A stretch of 64,000 nucleotides of DNA. Origin: Actinomadura sp. J1-007 (GTDB taxonomy: Bacteria > Actinomycetota > Actinomycetes > Streptosporangiales > Streptosporangiaceae). The position numbers and the translations under genes were made by a program. Of this stretch, positions 19,231 through 29,508 are shown piece by piece. The DNA is taken from the NCBI RefSeq assembly GCF_009793335.1, contig NZ_WING01000001.1, positions 2,170,001 to 2,234,000 of the forward strand. The letters are read 5' to 3'. The notes under the pieces were generated by a model. The model did no database searches. It saw only the letters and a program-made list of their open reading frames with translations, and was not told the DNA's origin. Numbering within the stretch: the first letter of the stretch is position 1; every line of letters begins with the position of its first letter.

Positions 19231-19913
19231 GGAGACAGTCTGGACCTTCGCCAGGAATGCTCCGCGCCCGCCCCCGGGCCGCGTTCGTAGGCGATGCGGT
19301 CGTGCAGGCGGTCGCGCCGTCCCTGCCAGAACTCGATCGCTTCAGGGACGACCCGGTAGCCGCCCCAGAAGCCGGGCAGCGGGACGATGTCCAGTTCGTC
19401 ATCGTTGGCCGGATTCGGCCACCGCCTGGACAGCTCGGCGAAGCGTTCGACCAGTTCCGCCCGGCCCGATATCACCGCCGACTGGCGCTCGCTGGCCCAG
19501 GCGCCGAGCCGCGATCCGTACGGGCGGGTGCGGAAGTAGGCGGCCGACTCCTCCTCGGAGAGGCCCTCGACCGCGCCCTCGATCCGTACCTGGCGGTACA
19601 TCGGGTGCCAGGGGAACACGAGCGCGGCGCGCGGGTTCTCGTCCAGGTCACGGGCCTTGCGGGAGGTGAAGTTGGTGAAGAAGCGGAAGCCGTCGGGGCC
19701 GTACCCCTTGAGCAGGACGGTGCGGGCGGAGGGCGCCCCGCCGGCGGACGCGGTGGCCAGGATCATCGCGTTCGGCTCGGCCAGTTCGGCGGCCGCCGCG
19801 GCGAACCACGCGGAGAAGAGCACGAGCGGATCGGACGGAGCGGACGTTTCGGTCAATTCGCCGTCCTCGTAGGATCTCCGGAGCCGAGCGGGGTCGGGCG
19901 TTGCGCAATCCAC
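19227..19913 (-). CDS. pdxH: Pyridoxamine 5'-phosphate oxidase
   Basis: ~228 residues. FMN-binding and active-site blocks are typical: ARTVLLKGYGPDGFRFFTN, SRKARDLDENPRAALVF, WHPMYRQVRIEG and GSRLGAWASERQSAVI, with C-terminal IEFWQGRRDRLHDRI. It oxidises pyridoxine/pyridoxamine 5'-phosphate to pyridoxal phosphate. GTG 19913 is preferred because GGGAGG lies 10 nt upstream and the protein then has the family's usual length; ATG 19946 would add 11 residues. Its TGA overlaps the next gene's GTG. It is divergent from citA across a region rich in inverted repeats. Confidence 0.93.
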   Translation of the reverse strand: MDCATPDPARLRRSYEDGELTETSAPSDPLVLFSAWFAAAAAELAEPNAMILATASAGGAPSARTVLLKGYGPDGFRFFTNFTSRKARDLDENPRAALVFPWHPMYRQVRIEGAVEGLSEEESAAYFRTRPYGSRLGAWASERQSAVISGRAELVERFAELSRRWPNPANDDELDIVPLPGFWGGYRVVPEAIEFWQGRRDRLHDRIAYERGPGAGAEHSWRRSRLSP

Positions 19914-19962
19914 AGCGTTCGAGCCTCCCACCTGGGCGCTGTGCATCTGACAGGGACCTGGG

Positions 19963-20009
19963 TACTGGTCAGTAAGGCGGACAGGGTTCAATGGCACGGC
20001 ACCGCCTTA
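19963..20009. promoter_or_regulatory. Two inverted repeats between pdxH and citA
   Basis: TACTG-GT-CAGTA (19963-19974) overlaps the left arm of TAAGGCGG-N21-CCGCCTTA (19973-20009). The position between divergent genes suggests an operator for one or both. Confidence 0.45.
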
Positions 20010-20037
20010 TCACTATGGGGACGAAAGGCAGGACGAC

Positions 20038-21150
20038 ATGTCCGACTTCAAACCCGGCCTTGAGGGGGTCGTGGCCTTCGAGACCGAGATCGCCGAACCG
20101 GACAAAGAGGGCGGCGCCCTCCGGTACCGGGGCGTCGACATCGAGGAGCTCGTCGGCCGCGTCTCCTTCGGAGACGCCTGGGGCCTCCTCGTCGACGACA
20201 GCTTCGACCCCGGCCTCGCCCCGGCCGAACCGCACCTGCTGCCGGTCACCTCCGGCGACGTGCGGGTGGACGTGCAGAGCGCGCTGCCGACCCTCGCCCC
20301 GGCCTACGGGATGCGCCCGCTCCTCGACATCTCCGACGACGAGGCCCGCGCCGACCTCGCCCGCACCTCCGTCACGGCGCTGTCGTTCGTCGCCCAGTCC
20401 GCGCGCGGCGTCGGGATCCCGATGGTGCCGCAGAGCCGGATCGACGAGGGCGCGTCGATCACCGAGCAGTTCATGATCCGATGGCGCGGTGAGCCGGACC
20501 CCAAGCACGTCCAGGCCATCGACGCGTACTGGGTCTCGGCCGCCGAGCACGGGATGAACGCCTCCACGTTCACCGCCCGGGTGATCGCCTCCACCGGCGC
20601 CGACGTCGCGGCCAGCATCTCGGGCGCGATCGGCGCCATGTCGGGACCGCTCCACGGCGGCGCCCCGGCCCGCGTCCTGCCGATGATCGAACGGGTCGAG
20701 CAGCTCGGCGACGCCCGCAAGGTCGTCACCGACATCCTCGACGGAGGCGAGCGGCTGATGGGCTTCGGCCACCGCGTCTACCGCGCCGAGGACCCGCGCG
20801 CCCGCGTGCTGCGCCGTACCGCCAAGGAGCTGGACGCCCCCCGCTTCGAGGCCGCCAAGGCGCTGGAGGACGCCGCGCTCGCCGAGCTGCGCGAGCGCCG
20901 CCCGGACCGTCCGATCGAGACCAACGTCGAGTTCTGGGCCGCGGTCATCCTGGACTTCGCCGAGGTCCCGACCACCATGATGCCCGCGATGTTCACCTGC
21001 GGCCGGACCGCCGGGTGGGCCGCGCACATCCTGGAGCAGAAGCGCACCGGCCGCCTCGTCCGGCCGAGCGCCCGCTACACCGGCCCCGGAAGCCGTTCCA
21101 TCGAGGACGTCAACGGGGCGGCGGAGGCCCTCAAGCGCCACGCCGGCTGA
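20038..21150 (+). CDS. citA: Citrate synthase 2
   Basis: 370 residues, the short type II-like citrate synthase of actinobacteria. Catalytic His in EHGMNASTF, substrate His in GPLHGGAP, the GHRVYRAEDPR block, and the Asp region near the C-terminus (VEFWAAVILDF). It condenses oxaloacetate and acetyl-CoA to citrate, first step of the TCA cycle. ATG 20038 follows a GAAAGGCAGGA ribosome region. Adjacent pdxH is divergent. Family members of this form usually act beside a main citrate synthase. Confidence 0.94.
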   Translation: MSDFKPGLEGVVAFETEIAEPDKEGGALRYRGVDIEELVGRVSFGDAWGLLVDDSFDPGLAPAEPHLLPVTSGDVRVDVQSALPTLAPAYGMRPLLDISDDEARADLARTSVTALSFVAQSARGVGIPMVPQSRIDEGASITEQFMIRWRGEPDPKHVQAIDAYWVSAAEHGMNASTFTARVIASTGADVAASISGAIGAMSGPLHGGAPARVLPMIERVEQLGDARKVVTDILDGGERLMGFGHRVYRAEDPRARVLRRTAKELDAPRFEAAKALEDAALAELRERRPDRPIETNVEFWAAVILDFAEVPTTMMPAMFTCGRTAGWAAHILEQKRTGRLVRPSARYTGPGSRSIEDVNGAAEALKRHAG

Positions 21151-21292
21151 CACGCGGCCGCGCCACCCCCGCTAGCGCTCAGGGCCCCGGTCACTCCGGG
21201 GCCTTGTTCGTTCTCCGGGACGGGACGCGCCGCTCCCCGCGTTCGCGCTCATGTCCCGGCGCGGCGAACGGCGGAAAAGGACGGGTGCCATC

Positions 21293-22862
<1,570 letters not shown>

Positions 22863-22888
22863 TCGTTCCGCCCCTTTGTCGGGCGCCG

Positions 22889-23845
22889 TTACGCGACCGT
22901 CGCCAGTCCTGCCTTCGCTACGCGGTGGCGCAGGGCGGCGCGGTCGCGTTCGGCGTCTTCGGGGGTGAAACCCGTCCAGACGCGGTCGTCGAGGTCCCAG
23001 GCGCGGGCGGTGGGGACGAACGTCCCGCCGGAGAGGACGGCCGGATGCCGGCTCGTCGCGCCGACGCGCAGGTACGTGCCCTCGCGCAGCATGACCACGG
23101 TCGCGAACCGCACGCTCGTGTGCCGCTGGACGTCGCGGAACCAGCGCGGGTTGGACGCCCAGTACAGGTTGTGGTCGGTGTCGGCGGCCACCGCGAGCGG
23201 GCTGAGGGCGGCGCGGGCCAGGTGGACGCGGTGGGGGCGGTCGCGGCGGACCCAGGCGAGCGCGGCGCGGCCGACGATCGTGCCGAGCGCGTCCGCCACC
23301 TCGGACGGGCTGGGGCAGCCCGCGAGAAGCTGGAACAGCGGCTCGCTGTCGGTCGTCCCGGTCGCGTCGGGCAGCGCGTAGCGGGCGCGGAGCAGCCCGG
23401 CCTCGATATCGCCGTTGTGGGTGGCGACGATGCCCGCCGGGGCGGCGTTCCCGCTGGTTCCGGCGGCGGCGGCCTCGATGACGAGCGGGCTAGCGTTGTC
23501 CAGCTCGAACGGGGAGCCCTGCGTGGCCCAGCGGGTGTGGCCGAGGACGACGGGCGAACGGTCCAGGTCGTCCAGCAGGTCGGGCCTCCAGATGGAGGTG
23601 AAGCGGCCCCGGCCCTTGACCACGCGGCAGCCGTCGTGGGCGAGGTCGGAGCGGCGTTCGTCCCGATGGCCCTCCGGGCGGCGGGGCGGGCCGCCGGTCG
23701 CGGCGGGGTGGCCGGTGAGGAACGCGACGCCCGCCGAGTCGCTCCCGCGTTCCTCGGCGAGCGTGCCCAGCGCGACGAACGCGTCCGACGCCCGGCCCGG
23801 GTGGTCGGCGCGGGGCGAGCGGAGCAGCCCGAACAATCCGCACAT
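22889..23845 (-). CDS. Class II glutamine amidotransferase (YafJ/GAT_4-like)
   Basis: 318 residues starting MCGLFGLLRSP, so Cys2 becomes the N-terminal nucleophile after Met removal. Conserved Ntn blocks: ERGSDSAGVAF, GHTRWATQGSP and THNGDIEAG. It hydrolyses glutamine to deliver ammonia. No synthase domain is attached, so the acceptor reaction is unknown; a role like that of stand-alone YafJ proteins is possible. The C-terminal ~60 residues are variable. Confidence 0.88.
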   Translation of the reverse strand: MCGLFGLLRSPRADHPGRASDAFVALGTLAEERGSDSAGVAFLTGHPAATGGPPRRPEGHRDERRSDLAHDGCRVVKGRGRFTSIWRPDLLDDLDRSPVVLGHTRWATQGSPFELDNASPLVIEAAAAGTSGNAAPAGIVATHNGDIEAGLLRARYALPDATGTTDSEPLFQLLAGCPSPSEVADALGTIVGRAALAWVRRDRPHRVHLARAALSPLAVAADTDHNLYWASNPRWFRDVQRHTSVRFATVVMLREGTYLRVGATSRHPAVLSGGTFVPTARAWDLDDRVWTGFTPEDAERDRAALRHRVAKAGLATVA

Positions 23846-23997
23846 GAAGGGTGAGACGCAGATCACGGACATCCGGTTCGGGGTCATCGCCGTCCGGCTC
23901 GGGCGCCGCCCGGCCGCCCTGCACGGGGACGGTCCGTCCGTCCGCGTGCGGGGCGTTCGGGGCCTCGGCCGGTGCCGTTCGGGCGAACGGCGCGGGC

Positions 23998-24924
23998 TCA
24001 GACGGCGGGTCCCGCTGCGGCCCCGTCCAGGAGCGGGTGGGAGTCGAGCCGTACGAGCAGGGCCCGTAGCTCGTCCACCTCCTTGCCCGGCAGCGGCAGC
24101 AGGGGCGCCCGCGGGACGCCGGCCTTCCGGTCCTGGAGCTCCAGCCCGGCCTTGATCGTCCGCGGCAGCCCGTGGCGGACGATGAACCTCAGGAACGGCA
24201 GCAGCTCCGCCAGGACGGCATCGGCCCGTTGCCCGCGCTCGTCCGCCGCCGCGTACAGCTCCAGGCACCACCGCGGGACCAGGCACGGCGCCGCCGTGCA
24301 CCAGCCGGCCGCGCCCGACCGCAGGGCCTCCAGGGCGAGCGGGTTGCTCCCGTTGTAGACCGACAGCGCCCCGCCGGACAGCTCGCGGATGGCCCCGAAG
24401 CGGGCGGCGTCGCCGGAGCTCTCCTTCACCATGGTGATGGTGGGGATCTCGCGTGCGAGCGCGGCCACCGTCTCCGGCGGCAGGTCGATCCCGCTCGTGC
24501 CCGGGTTGTTGTAGAGCATCACGGGGAGGTCGGTCGCCGCCGCGACCGCGGCGAAGTGCTGGAAGAGCTCCGGCTCGGTCAGCTTCCAGTACACCTGCGG
24601 AAGCACCATGATCGCGGTGGCTCCGTGGCGGGCGGCCGCGCGGGCGCGGCGGACCGTTCCCTCCGTGCTCCAGTGCGACACGCCGACCAGGGTGGGGACC
24701 CGTCCCGCGACGGCCTCCAGGGTGGTCGCGCAGACCGTCTCCCACTCGTCGTCCCGGAGATAGGCGCTCTCGCCCGTACTGCCGAGCGGGGCGATGCCGT
24801 GGCTTCCGGCGTCGACCAGTTCGCCGGTCAGCCTGCGCAGCGCGGCCTGGTCGACTTCGCCGGTGCCGGGCTCGAAAGGGGTGACGGGGTAGGCGATGAC
24901 GCCTTTCAGGGGCGGGTTCGCCAT
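23998..24924 (-). CDS. Dihydrodipicolinate synthase (DapA)-family lyase
   Basis: 308 residues of (beta/alpha)8 aldolase. Schiff-base Lys167 in ITMVKESSGD, Tyr138 in VMLYNNPGT, and the GSTGES substrate loop (~48-53). The C-terminal region lacks obvious dapA-operon context and the gene is coupled (ATGA overlap) to a class II aldolase. A catabolic keto-acid aldolase/dehydratase such as a KDG, hydroxyproline or sugar-acid enzyme is thus more likely than lysine synthesis. Substrate unknown. Confidence 0.88.
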   Translation of the reverse strand: MANPPLKGVIAYPVTPFEPGTGEVDQAALRRLTGELVDAGSHGIAPLGSTGESAYLRDDEWETVCATTLEAVAGRVPTLVGVSHWSTEGTVRRARAAARHGATAIMVLPQVYWKLTEPELFQHFAAVAAATDLPVMLYNNPGTSGIDLPPETVAALAREIPTITMVKESSGDAARFGAIRELSGGALSVYNGSNPLALEALRSGAAGWCTAAPCLVPRWCLELYAAADERGQRADAVLAELLPFLRFIVRHGLPRTIKAGLELQDRKAGVPRAPLLPLPGKEVDELRALLVRLDSHPLLDGAAAGPAV

Positions 24925-25721
24925 CAGAGTTCCACCTTGCCCGTGACGCAGTCGGGGTGGTTGCGCAGCGCCCGGCGCGCGTAGTAGGCGAAGTTGGCCT
25001 TGCTGCGCCGGTCGGTGGACGTCCAGTCGTGGGCCTCGCGGGCGAGCGCCGGGTCGAGCGGCTGGACCGTCCCCGCCGCCATGGCGAGGAGCTGGAGGCG
25101 CGCGGCGCGTTCGATGAGCACCGCCAGGTTGCACGCCTCCTCGACGGTGGCCCCGGTGACGAGCTGGCCGTGGTGGGCCAGCAGGATGGCGCGCTTGTCG
25201 CCGAGCGCCGCGGAGATGATCTCGCCCTCCTCGTTGCCCACCGGTACGCCCGGCCAGTCCTTGAGGAACGCGCAGTCGTCGTACAGGGGCGTGGTGTCCA
25301 TCTGGGAGACCACGAGGGGCACCTCCAGCATCGCGAGCGCCGCCGTGTGCAGCGAGTGCGTGTGGACGATGCAGTTCACGTCCTCGCGGACCCGGTAGAT
25401 CCAGGAGTGGAACCGGTTGGCGGGGTTGGCCATGCCCTCCCCCTCCAGGACCTGGAGATCCTCGTCCACCAGCAGGAGGTTGTCCTCGGTGATCTCGTCG
25501 AAACCGAGGCCGAGGCGCTGGGTGTAGTAGGTGCCGGGCTCCCGGCCCCGCGCGCTGATCTGCCCGGCGAGCCCGGAGTCGTGCCCGCCGTCGAACGCGA
25601 TGCGGCAGGTCAGGGCGAGCTTCTGCCGCGTGGACAGCGTCGAGTCGGCGAAGTGGTCGCTCATCTGCCGCGCGGCGCGATCGACGAGGACGTCCTTCGG
25701 GTCGTTCAGTGTGTCGGCCAT
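24924..25721 (-). CDS. Class II aldolase/adducin family protein
   Basis: 265 residues. Metal-binding His pair in IVHTHSLHTAAL and a third His in LLAHHGQLVTG; the SGLAGQISAR segment forms the phosphate/substrate loop. Enzymes of this fold cleave fuculose-, ribulose- or similar phosphates or act as decarboxylases. ATG 25721 follows GTGGAG at 5-nt spacing. Its TGA overlaps the DapA-like start, so the two are translated together, which implies sequential steps in one pathway. Confidence 0.9.
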   Translation of the reverse strand: MADTLNDPKDVLVDRAARQMSDHFADSTLSTRQKLALTCRIAFDGGHDSGLAGQISARGREPGTYYTQRLGLGFDEITEDNLLLVDEDLQVLEGEGMANPANRFHSWIYRVREDVNCIVHTHSLHTAALAMLEVPLVVSQMDTTPLYDDCAFLKDWPGVPVGNEEGEIISAALGDKRAILLAHHGQLVTGATVEEACNLAVLIERAARLQLLAMAAGTVQPLDPALAREAHDWTSTDRRSKANFAYYARRALRNHPDCVTGKVEL

Positions 25722-25803
25722 TCCCGCTCCACTTCCGAGGCCCGGCCTGGCGGCCGTCCCTCTCTCCGGGCGCCTTCGGCGGCACCGCGAGGAAACAACG
25801 TTG

Positions 25804-25832
25804 ACTTTAGGAAACTTTGTGTCATCACGCAA
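25804..25832 (-). promoter_or_regulatory. Promoter of the aldolase/DapA-like operon
   Basis: On the minus strand TTGCGT (25827-25832), 17-nt spacer, TAAAGT (25804-25809). It sits in an AT-rich island with the word AAAGT repeated 10 bp apart, one helical turn, a possible regulator site. Confidence 0.5.
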
Positions 25833-25897
25833 GGGGCGGTGGGCGGGCTGTGAGCCTCCGGGTCGCGGCCCGGCGAGACCGTGCCGGTCGGTGGTGG

Positions 25898-25957
25898 TTT
25901 CCGTGGTGAGCACGGAGGCGGGCCGTACCGCTGCTGGGGGAGGCTGTGGCACACGGC
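25898..25957 (+). promoter_or_regulatory. Conserved upstream element, copy A
   Basis: Contains CCGTG-N5-CACGG (25901-25915) flanked by TTT and AGG, and GAGGCTGTGGC (25940-25950) followed by CACGGCG. The same blocks at identical spacing occur at 29400-29459. It lies 68 nt before the DUF1801 gene. Confidence 0.6.
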
Positions 25958-26024
25958 GTTCGGCCCCGGCGGGAACCACCGCGACCATCGGGCCGATCGC
26001 CGCCCACGACTAGAGGGAGTGACG

Positions 26025-26477
26025 ATGGCGGGCACTGGAAGCAGCACGTACGAGGGTTTCACGGCCGAGGAGCGGGCCGCGATGAAGGAGCACGCCCGGG
26101 AGCGGAAGAAGGCGGCGCGTGCCGGCTCGCAGGCGGACAAGGCGGCGGAGGCCGAGCGGGACGTGCTCGCGAAGATCGCCGAGATGCGGGACTCGGACCG
26201 GGCCATGGCCGAACGCGTCCATGCCGTGATCACGGCCAACGCTCCGGTCCTCGCGCCGAAGCTCTGGTACGGGATGCCCGCCTACGCGCTGGACGGGAAG
26301 GTCGTCTGCTTCTTCCAGAGCGCGGCGAAGTTCAAGGCGCGCTACGCGACGCTGGGGTTCAACGACCTGGCGAAGCTGGACGAGGGCGCGATGTGGGCGA
26401 CCGGTTTCGCCCTGACCGAGGTGACGGCCGAGGTGGAGGCGCGGATCGCCGCGCTGGTGAAGCGGGCGGTGGGCTGA
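26025..26477 (+). CDS. DUF1801 (YdhG-like) protein
   Basis: 150 residues. Positions ~60-150 match the YdhG/DUF1801 fold ([48 protein letters not shown]). The N-terminal 50 residues are a charged Lys/Glu/Ala helix ([20 protein letters not shown]). Members include frataxin-like iron-binding proteins, but the function here is unproven. ATG 26025 has AGAGGGAG upstream. It shares an upstream element with the PPOX-fold gene at 29509. Confidence 0.85.
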   Translation: MAGTGSSTYEGFTAEERAAMKEHARERKKAARAGSQADKAAEAERDVLAKIAEMRDSDRAMAERVHAVITANAPVLAPKLWYGMPAYALDGKVVCFFQSAAKFKARYATLGFNDLAKLDEGAMWATGFALTEVTAEVEARIAALVKRAVG

Positions 26478-26571
26478 GGCGCCCGGGGGAACGGCCCGGG
26501 ACGCCAGGACGGCGGGGCGGGACCGACGCCCGGCCCGCGCCGCCCACCGCGGCGGACGCCTGGTGGCGCGG

Positions 26572-29385
26572 TCACCGGACGGCCGGGACCGCGACGCCGA
26601 GGGCGGTGAGCGCGGCCGCGCCGGCGGCGGCGTGCTCGCCCCCGGCCAGCACCAGCGTGCGCGCCGCCTGGTAGCGGCAGCCGGCCGCCTCGAACGCCGC
26701 CGCGGCGGCGAGCTGCCGTGGCAGGTCGCCGTCGAGCAGCGCCTCCGCGCGGTCCAGCTGGGCGGAGGCGACCGGGTTCCCGGCGGTCGCGGCCCGTGCG
26801 GCGCCGATCCGGTCCCGGGCGTCGGGGTGCCCGGCGAGCACCGACGCCTCCGCCCTGATGGCCACGTACCAGTGCAGCCAGACCCAGCACACCCACTTCC
26901 ACACCCGGTCCGGCTCGGGCGCGACGCGTTCCAGCGCCGCGCCGGTGTCCCCGTGGTGGAGCAGGACCATGGCGTCCAGGACCGCGCCGTAGCCCAGGCT
27001 GTGCTGCTGTACGGCGTCCGCCTGGTCGAGTACCGCGAGCCAGGCGTTCCGGCTGTCGTGGTCGCCGCGCAGGCCGTGGACCATCGCGACCGACGCGGCG
27101 GCGGCGCCGAGCGACAGCGACCGGTGGCGGCCGCTGTGCTCCCACGAGTCCAGGAACCGCTCGCCGGCGGGGAGCACCTCGTCGAACTCGCCGGCGAAGG
27201 CGTTCGCGACCAGGAGCCAGGACGTGGCGTGGTGGCCCGCCTCGGCCAGCAGCGGGTGGTCGGCGAGCCGTTCGCCCCATCGCCGCGCCTGCGGCAGGTC
27301 GCCCGCGCCGAGGGCGGTCGCGGAGGCGACGGTGAGGGCGTCGATCAGCTCGTGCGTGCCGGCGGGGGTGGGCGGGACCGCGGCCAGGACGCCGGTCCGC
27401 CGCCGGGCGGCGGCCGCGGTGGCGAAGGCGTCACCGGCCCAGCTCCGAGCGCCTGACAGCGCGTCGAGCGCGGCGGACTCGGCGACCGGGTCGCCCGTCC
27501 GCCGGGCGAGCTCGACCGCCCGTTCGGCGCGTTCGATGGTCTGCTGCGCCGTGTCGCCGGTGTCGGCCTGGATCGCGCCGAACGCGTCCCCGACCACCGC
27601 CGCCTCCGCCAGCGCGACGGCCGCTCGGGCGGACGGGGCATCGCCGGACAGCTCACGCGCCTGCGCGAGCATGGCGATCGTCTCCGCCACAGGGGGAATC
27701 CGCGTGAACGAGGTGGAGAAGCGGTATGCGGCGGTGGCGGCGGCGGCCAGATCGCGTCCGGCGCCCGCGGTGTCTCCGGCCTCGCGTGCGGCCTGAGCGG
27801 CGGCGCGGAGCAGGCGGAACATGTCGTCGCCCAGCCTGCGGCACCCGGCCACCGCGGCGGCCTGCCGCAGCGCCGCGGCACTGGCATCGGCGGCGGCACC
27901 GGCACCGGCGGCGAGCAGGGCGGCCTGCTCGAACCGCTGCTGAGCCTCGCCGAGCAGGTTGCGGGCGAAGGCCAGCTCGGCCAACGACAGGGCGAGTTCG
28001 TAGGCGTCCGCACGCTGCTCCGGCTGGTCGGCGGCCCACGCGAGGGCGGCCCGCATCTCCTCCGCCACAGCGTCGAACCGGACGCGCCAATGCGTTCCTC
28101 GCGCTTCCCTGAGCGCGGACGCGTTGGCCAGGCACCAGCCCAGGTGCCTTGAGCGAACGCCCGTCAGCTCGCCGGCGTCGTTGAGCCGCTCCGTCCCGTA
28201 CTGGCGGATGGTCTCCAGCGCGTGGTACCGGGTGCCGTCCGCCGACGGGGCCGCGCCGAGCAGGCTCTGCTCGGCGAGCCTGCCGAGGCCGTCGACGACC
28301 GCCGCCGGATCGAGCGGGGCACCGCCCGCGACCTCGACGGCCGCCTCGGGAGTGAACGGCGCGACGAACACCGACACCCGCCGCAGCAGCACCTGGTCCT
28401 GCGGCTCCAGCAGGTCATGGCTCCAGTCCAGCACCGCCCGCACCGACCGGTGCCTGCCGTCGGCGCGGGGTCCGCCGGTGAGGGTCCGCAGCTGATCGGT
28501 GAGCCCGGCCGCGAGCCCGTCGGGTCCGAGCGTGGACCACCGCGCCGCCGCCAGTTCGATCGCCAGCGCCATGCCGCCGAGCCGGTCGCAGATCGCCACG
28601 AGATCGTCGCTCACGGCGGGACCCGGCGGCCGACCCGCCGCCGCCGCCCGGTCCATGAACAACGCCACCGCCTCCGAGTCCTGGCCCCCGGCCCGCGACA
28701 GCGGCGGGACGGGCAGGACCCGCTCGAACGGGACCATCAGCCGGGCCCGGCTCGTCACCAGTACCCGCAGCCGCGGGCAGGCCGTCAGCAGCCGCTCCAG
28801 GAACGGCGCCACCCCGTCGCGCACATGCTCGCAGTTGTCCAGCACCAGCAGCGCCCGGCGATCCGCGAGCGCGGCCGGCACCGCGTCGTCGATGCCGCTC
28901 CCGGGCTGCTCGCCCACGCCCACGGCCGCCGCGACCGCCGCTCCGACCCGTTCCGGCTCGGAGACCGGGACCAGGTCGACGAACCACACGCCGTCGGCGA
29001 AGTCACCGGCCACCCGCTCCGCCACCGCCAGCGCGATGCGCGTCTTGCCCACGCCACCCGGGCCGACCATGGTCACCAGCCGATGCTCCTTCAGCGCCCC
29101 GGCCAGCTCCCCGCACTCGTCCGTCCGGCCGATGAACGCCGTCAGCGGCACCGGCAGGGCGGGCGCCGAACGCGAACGCGCGGCGCGGGCGAACTCGTCC
29201 GCGTGCCGCGCGAGCGCCCGCCGATCCGGCAGCAGCAGCTTGCGCAGCAGCGATGAGACGTGCGACTCGACGGTCCGCACGGAGATGACCAGCCGCGCGG
29301 CGATCTCCGCGTTGCTGAGGTGCTCGCCGAGCAGCGCGAGCACTTCGGCCTCCCGGGCCGAGATCACTGGGCTGGACACCGACAC
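26572..29385 (-). CDS. LuxR-type regulator with N-terminal HTH and NTPase domain
   Basis: About 937 residues. The LuxR helix-turn-helix is at the N-terminus (ISAREAEVLALLGEHLSNAE, ~9-70), then an NB-ARC/SWACOS-like ATPase with Walker A GPGGVGKT (~120) and Walker B ALLVLDNCEH (~190), an arginine-finger-type VLVTSRARL, and a long helical repeat region. The order is reversed compared with LAL proteins. GTG 29385 is chosen, since a GTG at 29415 lies inside the shared upstream element. It is divergent from the PPOX gene and convergent with the DUF1801 gene; both are likely targets. Confidence 0.9.
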   Translation of the reverse strand: MSVSSPVISAREAEVLALLGEHLSNAEIAARLVISVRTVESHVSSLLRKLLLPDRRALARHADEFARAARSRSAPALPVPLTAFIGRTDECGELAGALKEHRLVTMVGPGGVGKTRIALAVAERVAGDFADGVWFVDLVPVSEPERVGAAVAAAVGVGEQPGSGIDDAVPAALADRRALLVLDNCEHVRDGVAPFLERLLTACPRLRVLVTSRARLMVPFERVLPVPPLSRAGGQDSEAVALFMDRAAAAGRPPGPAVSDDLVAICDRLGGMALAIELAAARWSTLGPDGLAAGLTDQLRTLTGGPRADGRHRSVRAVLDWSHDLLEPQDQVLLRRVSVFVAPFTPEAAVEVAGGAPLDPAAVVDGLGRLAEQSLLGAAPSADGTRYHALETIRQYGTERLNDAGELTGVRSRHLGWCLANASALREARGTHWRVRFDAVAEEMRAALAWAADQPEQRADAYELALSLAELAFARNLLGEAQQRFEQAALLAAGAGAAADASAAALRQAAAVAGCRRLGDDMFRLLRAAAQAAREAGDTAGAGRDLAAAATAAYRFSTSFTRIPPVAETIAMLAQARELSGDAPSARAAVALAEAAVVGDAFGAIQADTGDTAQQTIERAERAVELARRTGDPVAESAALDALSGARSWAGDAFATAAAARRRTGVLAAVPPTPAGTHELIDALTVASATALGAGDLPQARRWGERLADHPLLAEAGHHATSWLLVANAFAGEFDEVLPAGERFLDSWEHSGRHRSLSLGAAAASVAMVHGLRGDHDSRNAWLAVLDQADAVQQHSLGYGAVLDAMVLLHHGDTGAALERVAPEPDRVWKWVCWVWLHWYVAIRAEASVLAGHPDARDRIGAARAATAGNPVASAQLDRAEALLDGDLPRQLAAAAAFEAAGCRYQAARTLVLAGGEHAAAGAAALTALGVAVPAVR

Positions 29386-29399
29386 ATTATGCGTGGTGC

Positions 29400-29459
29400 T
29401 TTCCGTGCCCGGCACGGAGGTGGACCGCGGCCCCGGCGGGAGAGGCTGTGGCCACGGCG
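29400..29459 (+). promoter_or_regulatory. Conserved upstream element, copy B
   Basis: CCGTG-N5-CACGG (29403-29417) and GAGGCTGTGGC (29442-29452) followed by CACGGCG, with the same 42-nt offset as copy A. It lies between the LuxR-type regulator and the divergent PPOX-fold gene. Confidence 0.6.
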
Positions 29460-29508
29460 CACGAGCCGTACCCAGGCAGAACGCGACCCACGACCCTAGG
29501 AAATGAGC

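Noticed and set aside
20038..21150. Long antisense open frame over citA
   Set aside because: Shadow of a clear citrate synthase gene; composition is random for high G+C DNA.
23998..24924. dapA of lysine biosynthesis
   Set aside because: Family motifs fit, but the coupling to a class II aldolase and isolation from lysine genes argue for a catabolic relative, so no symbol was given.
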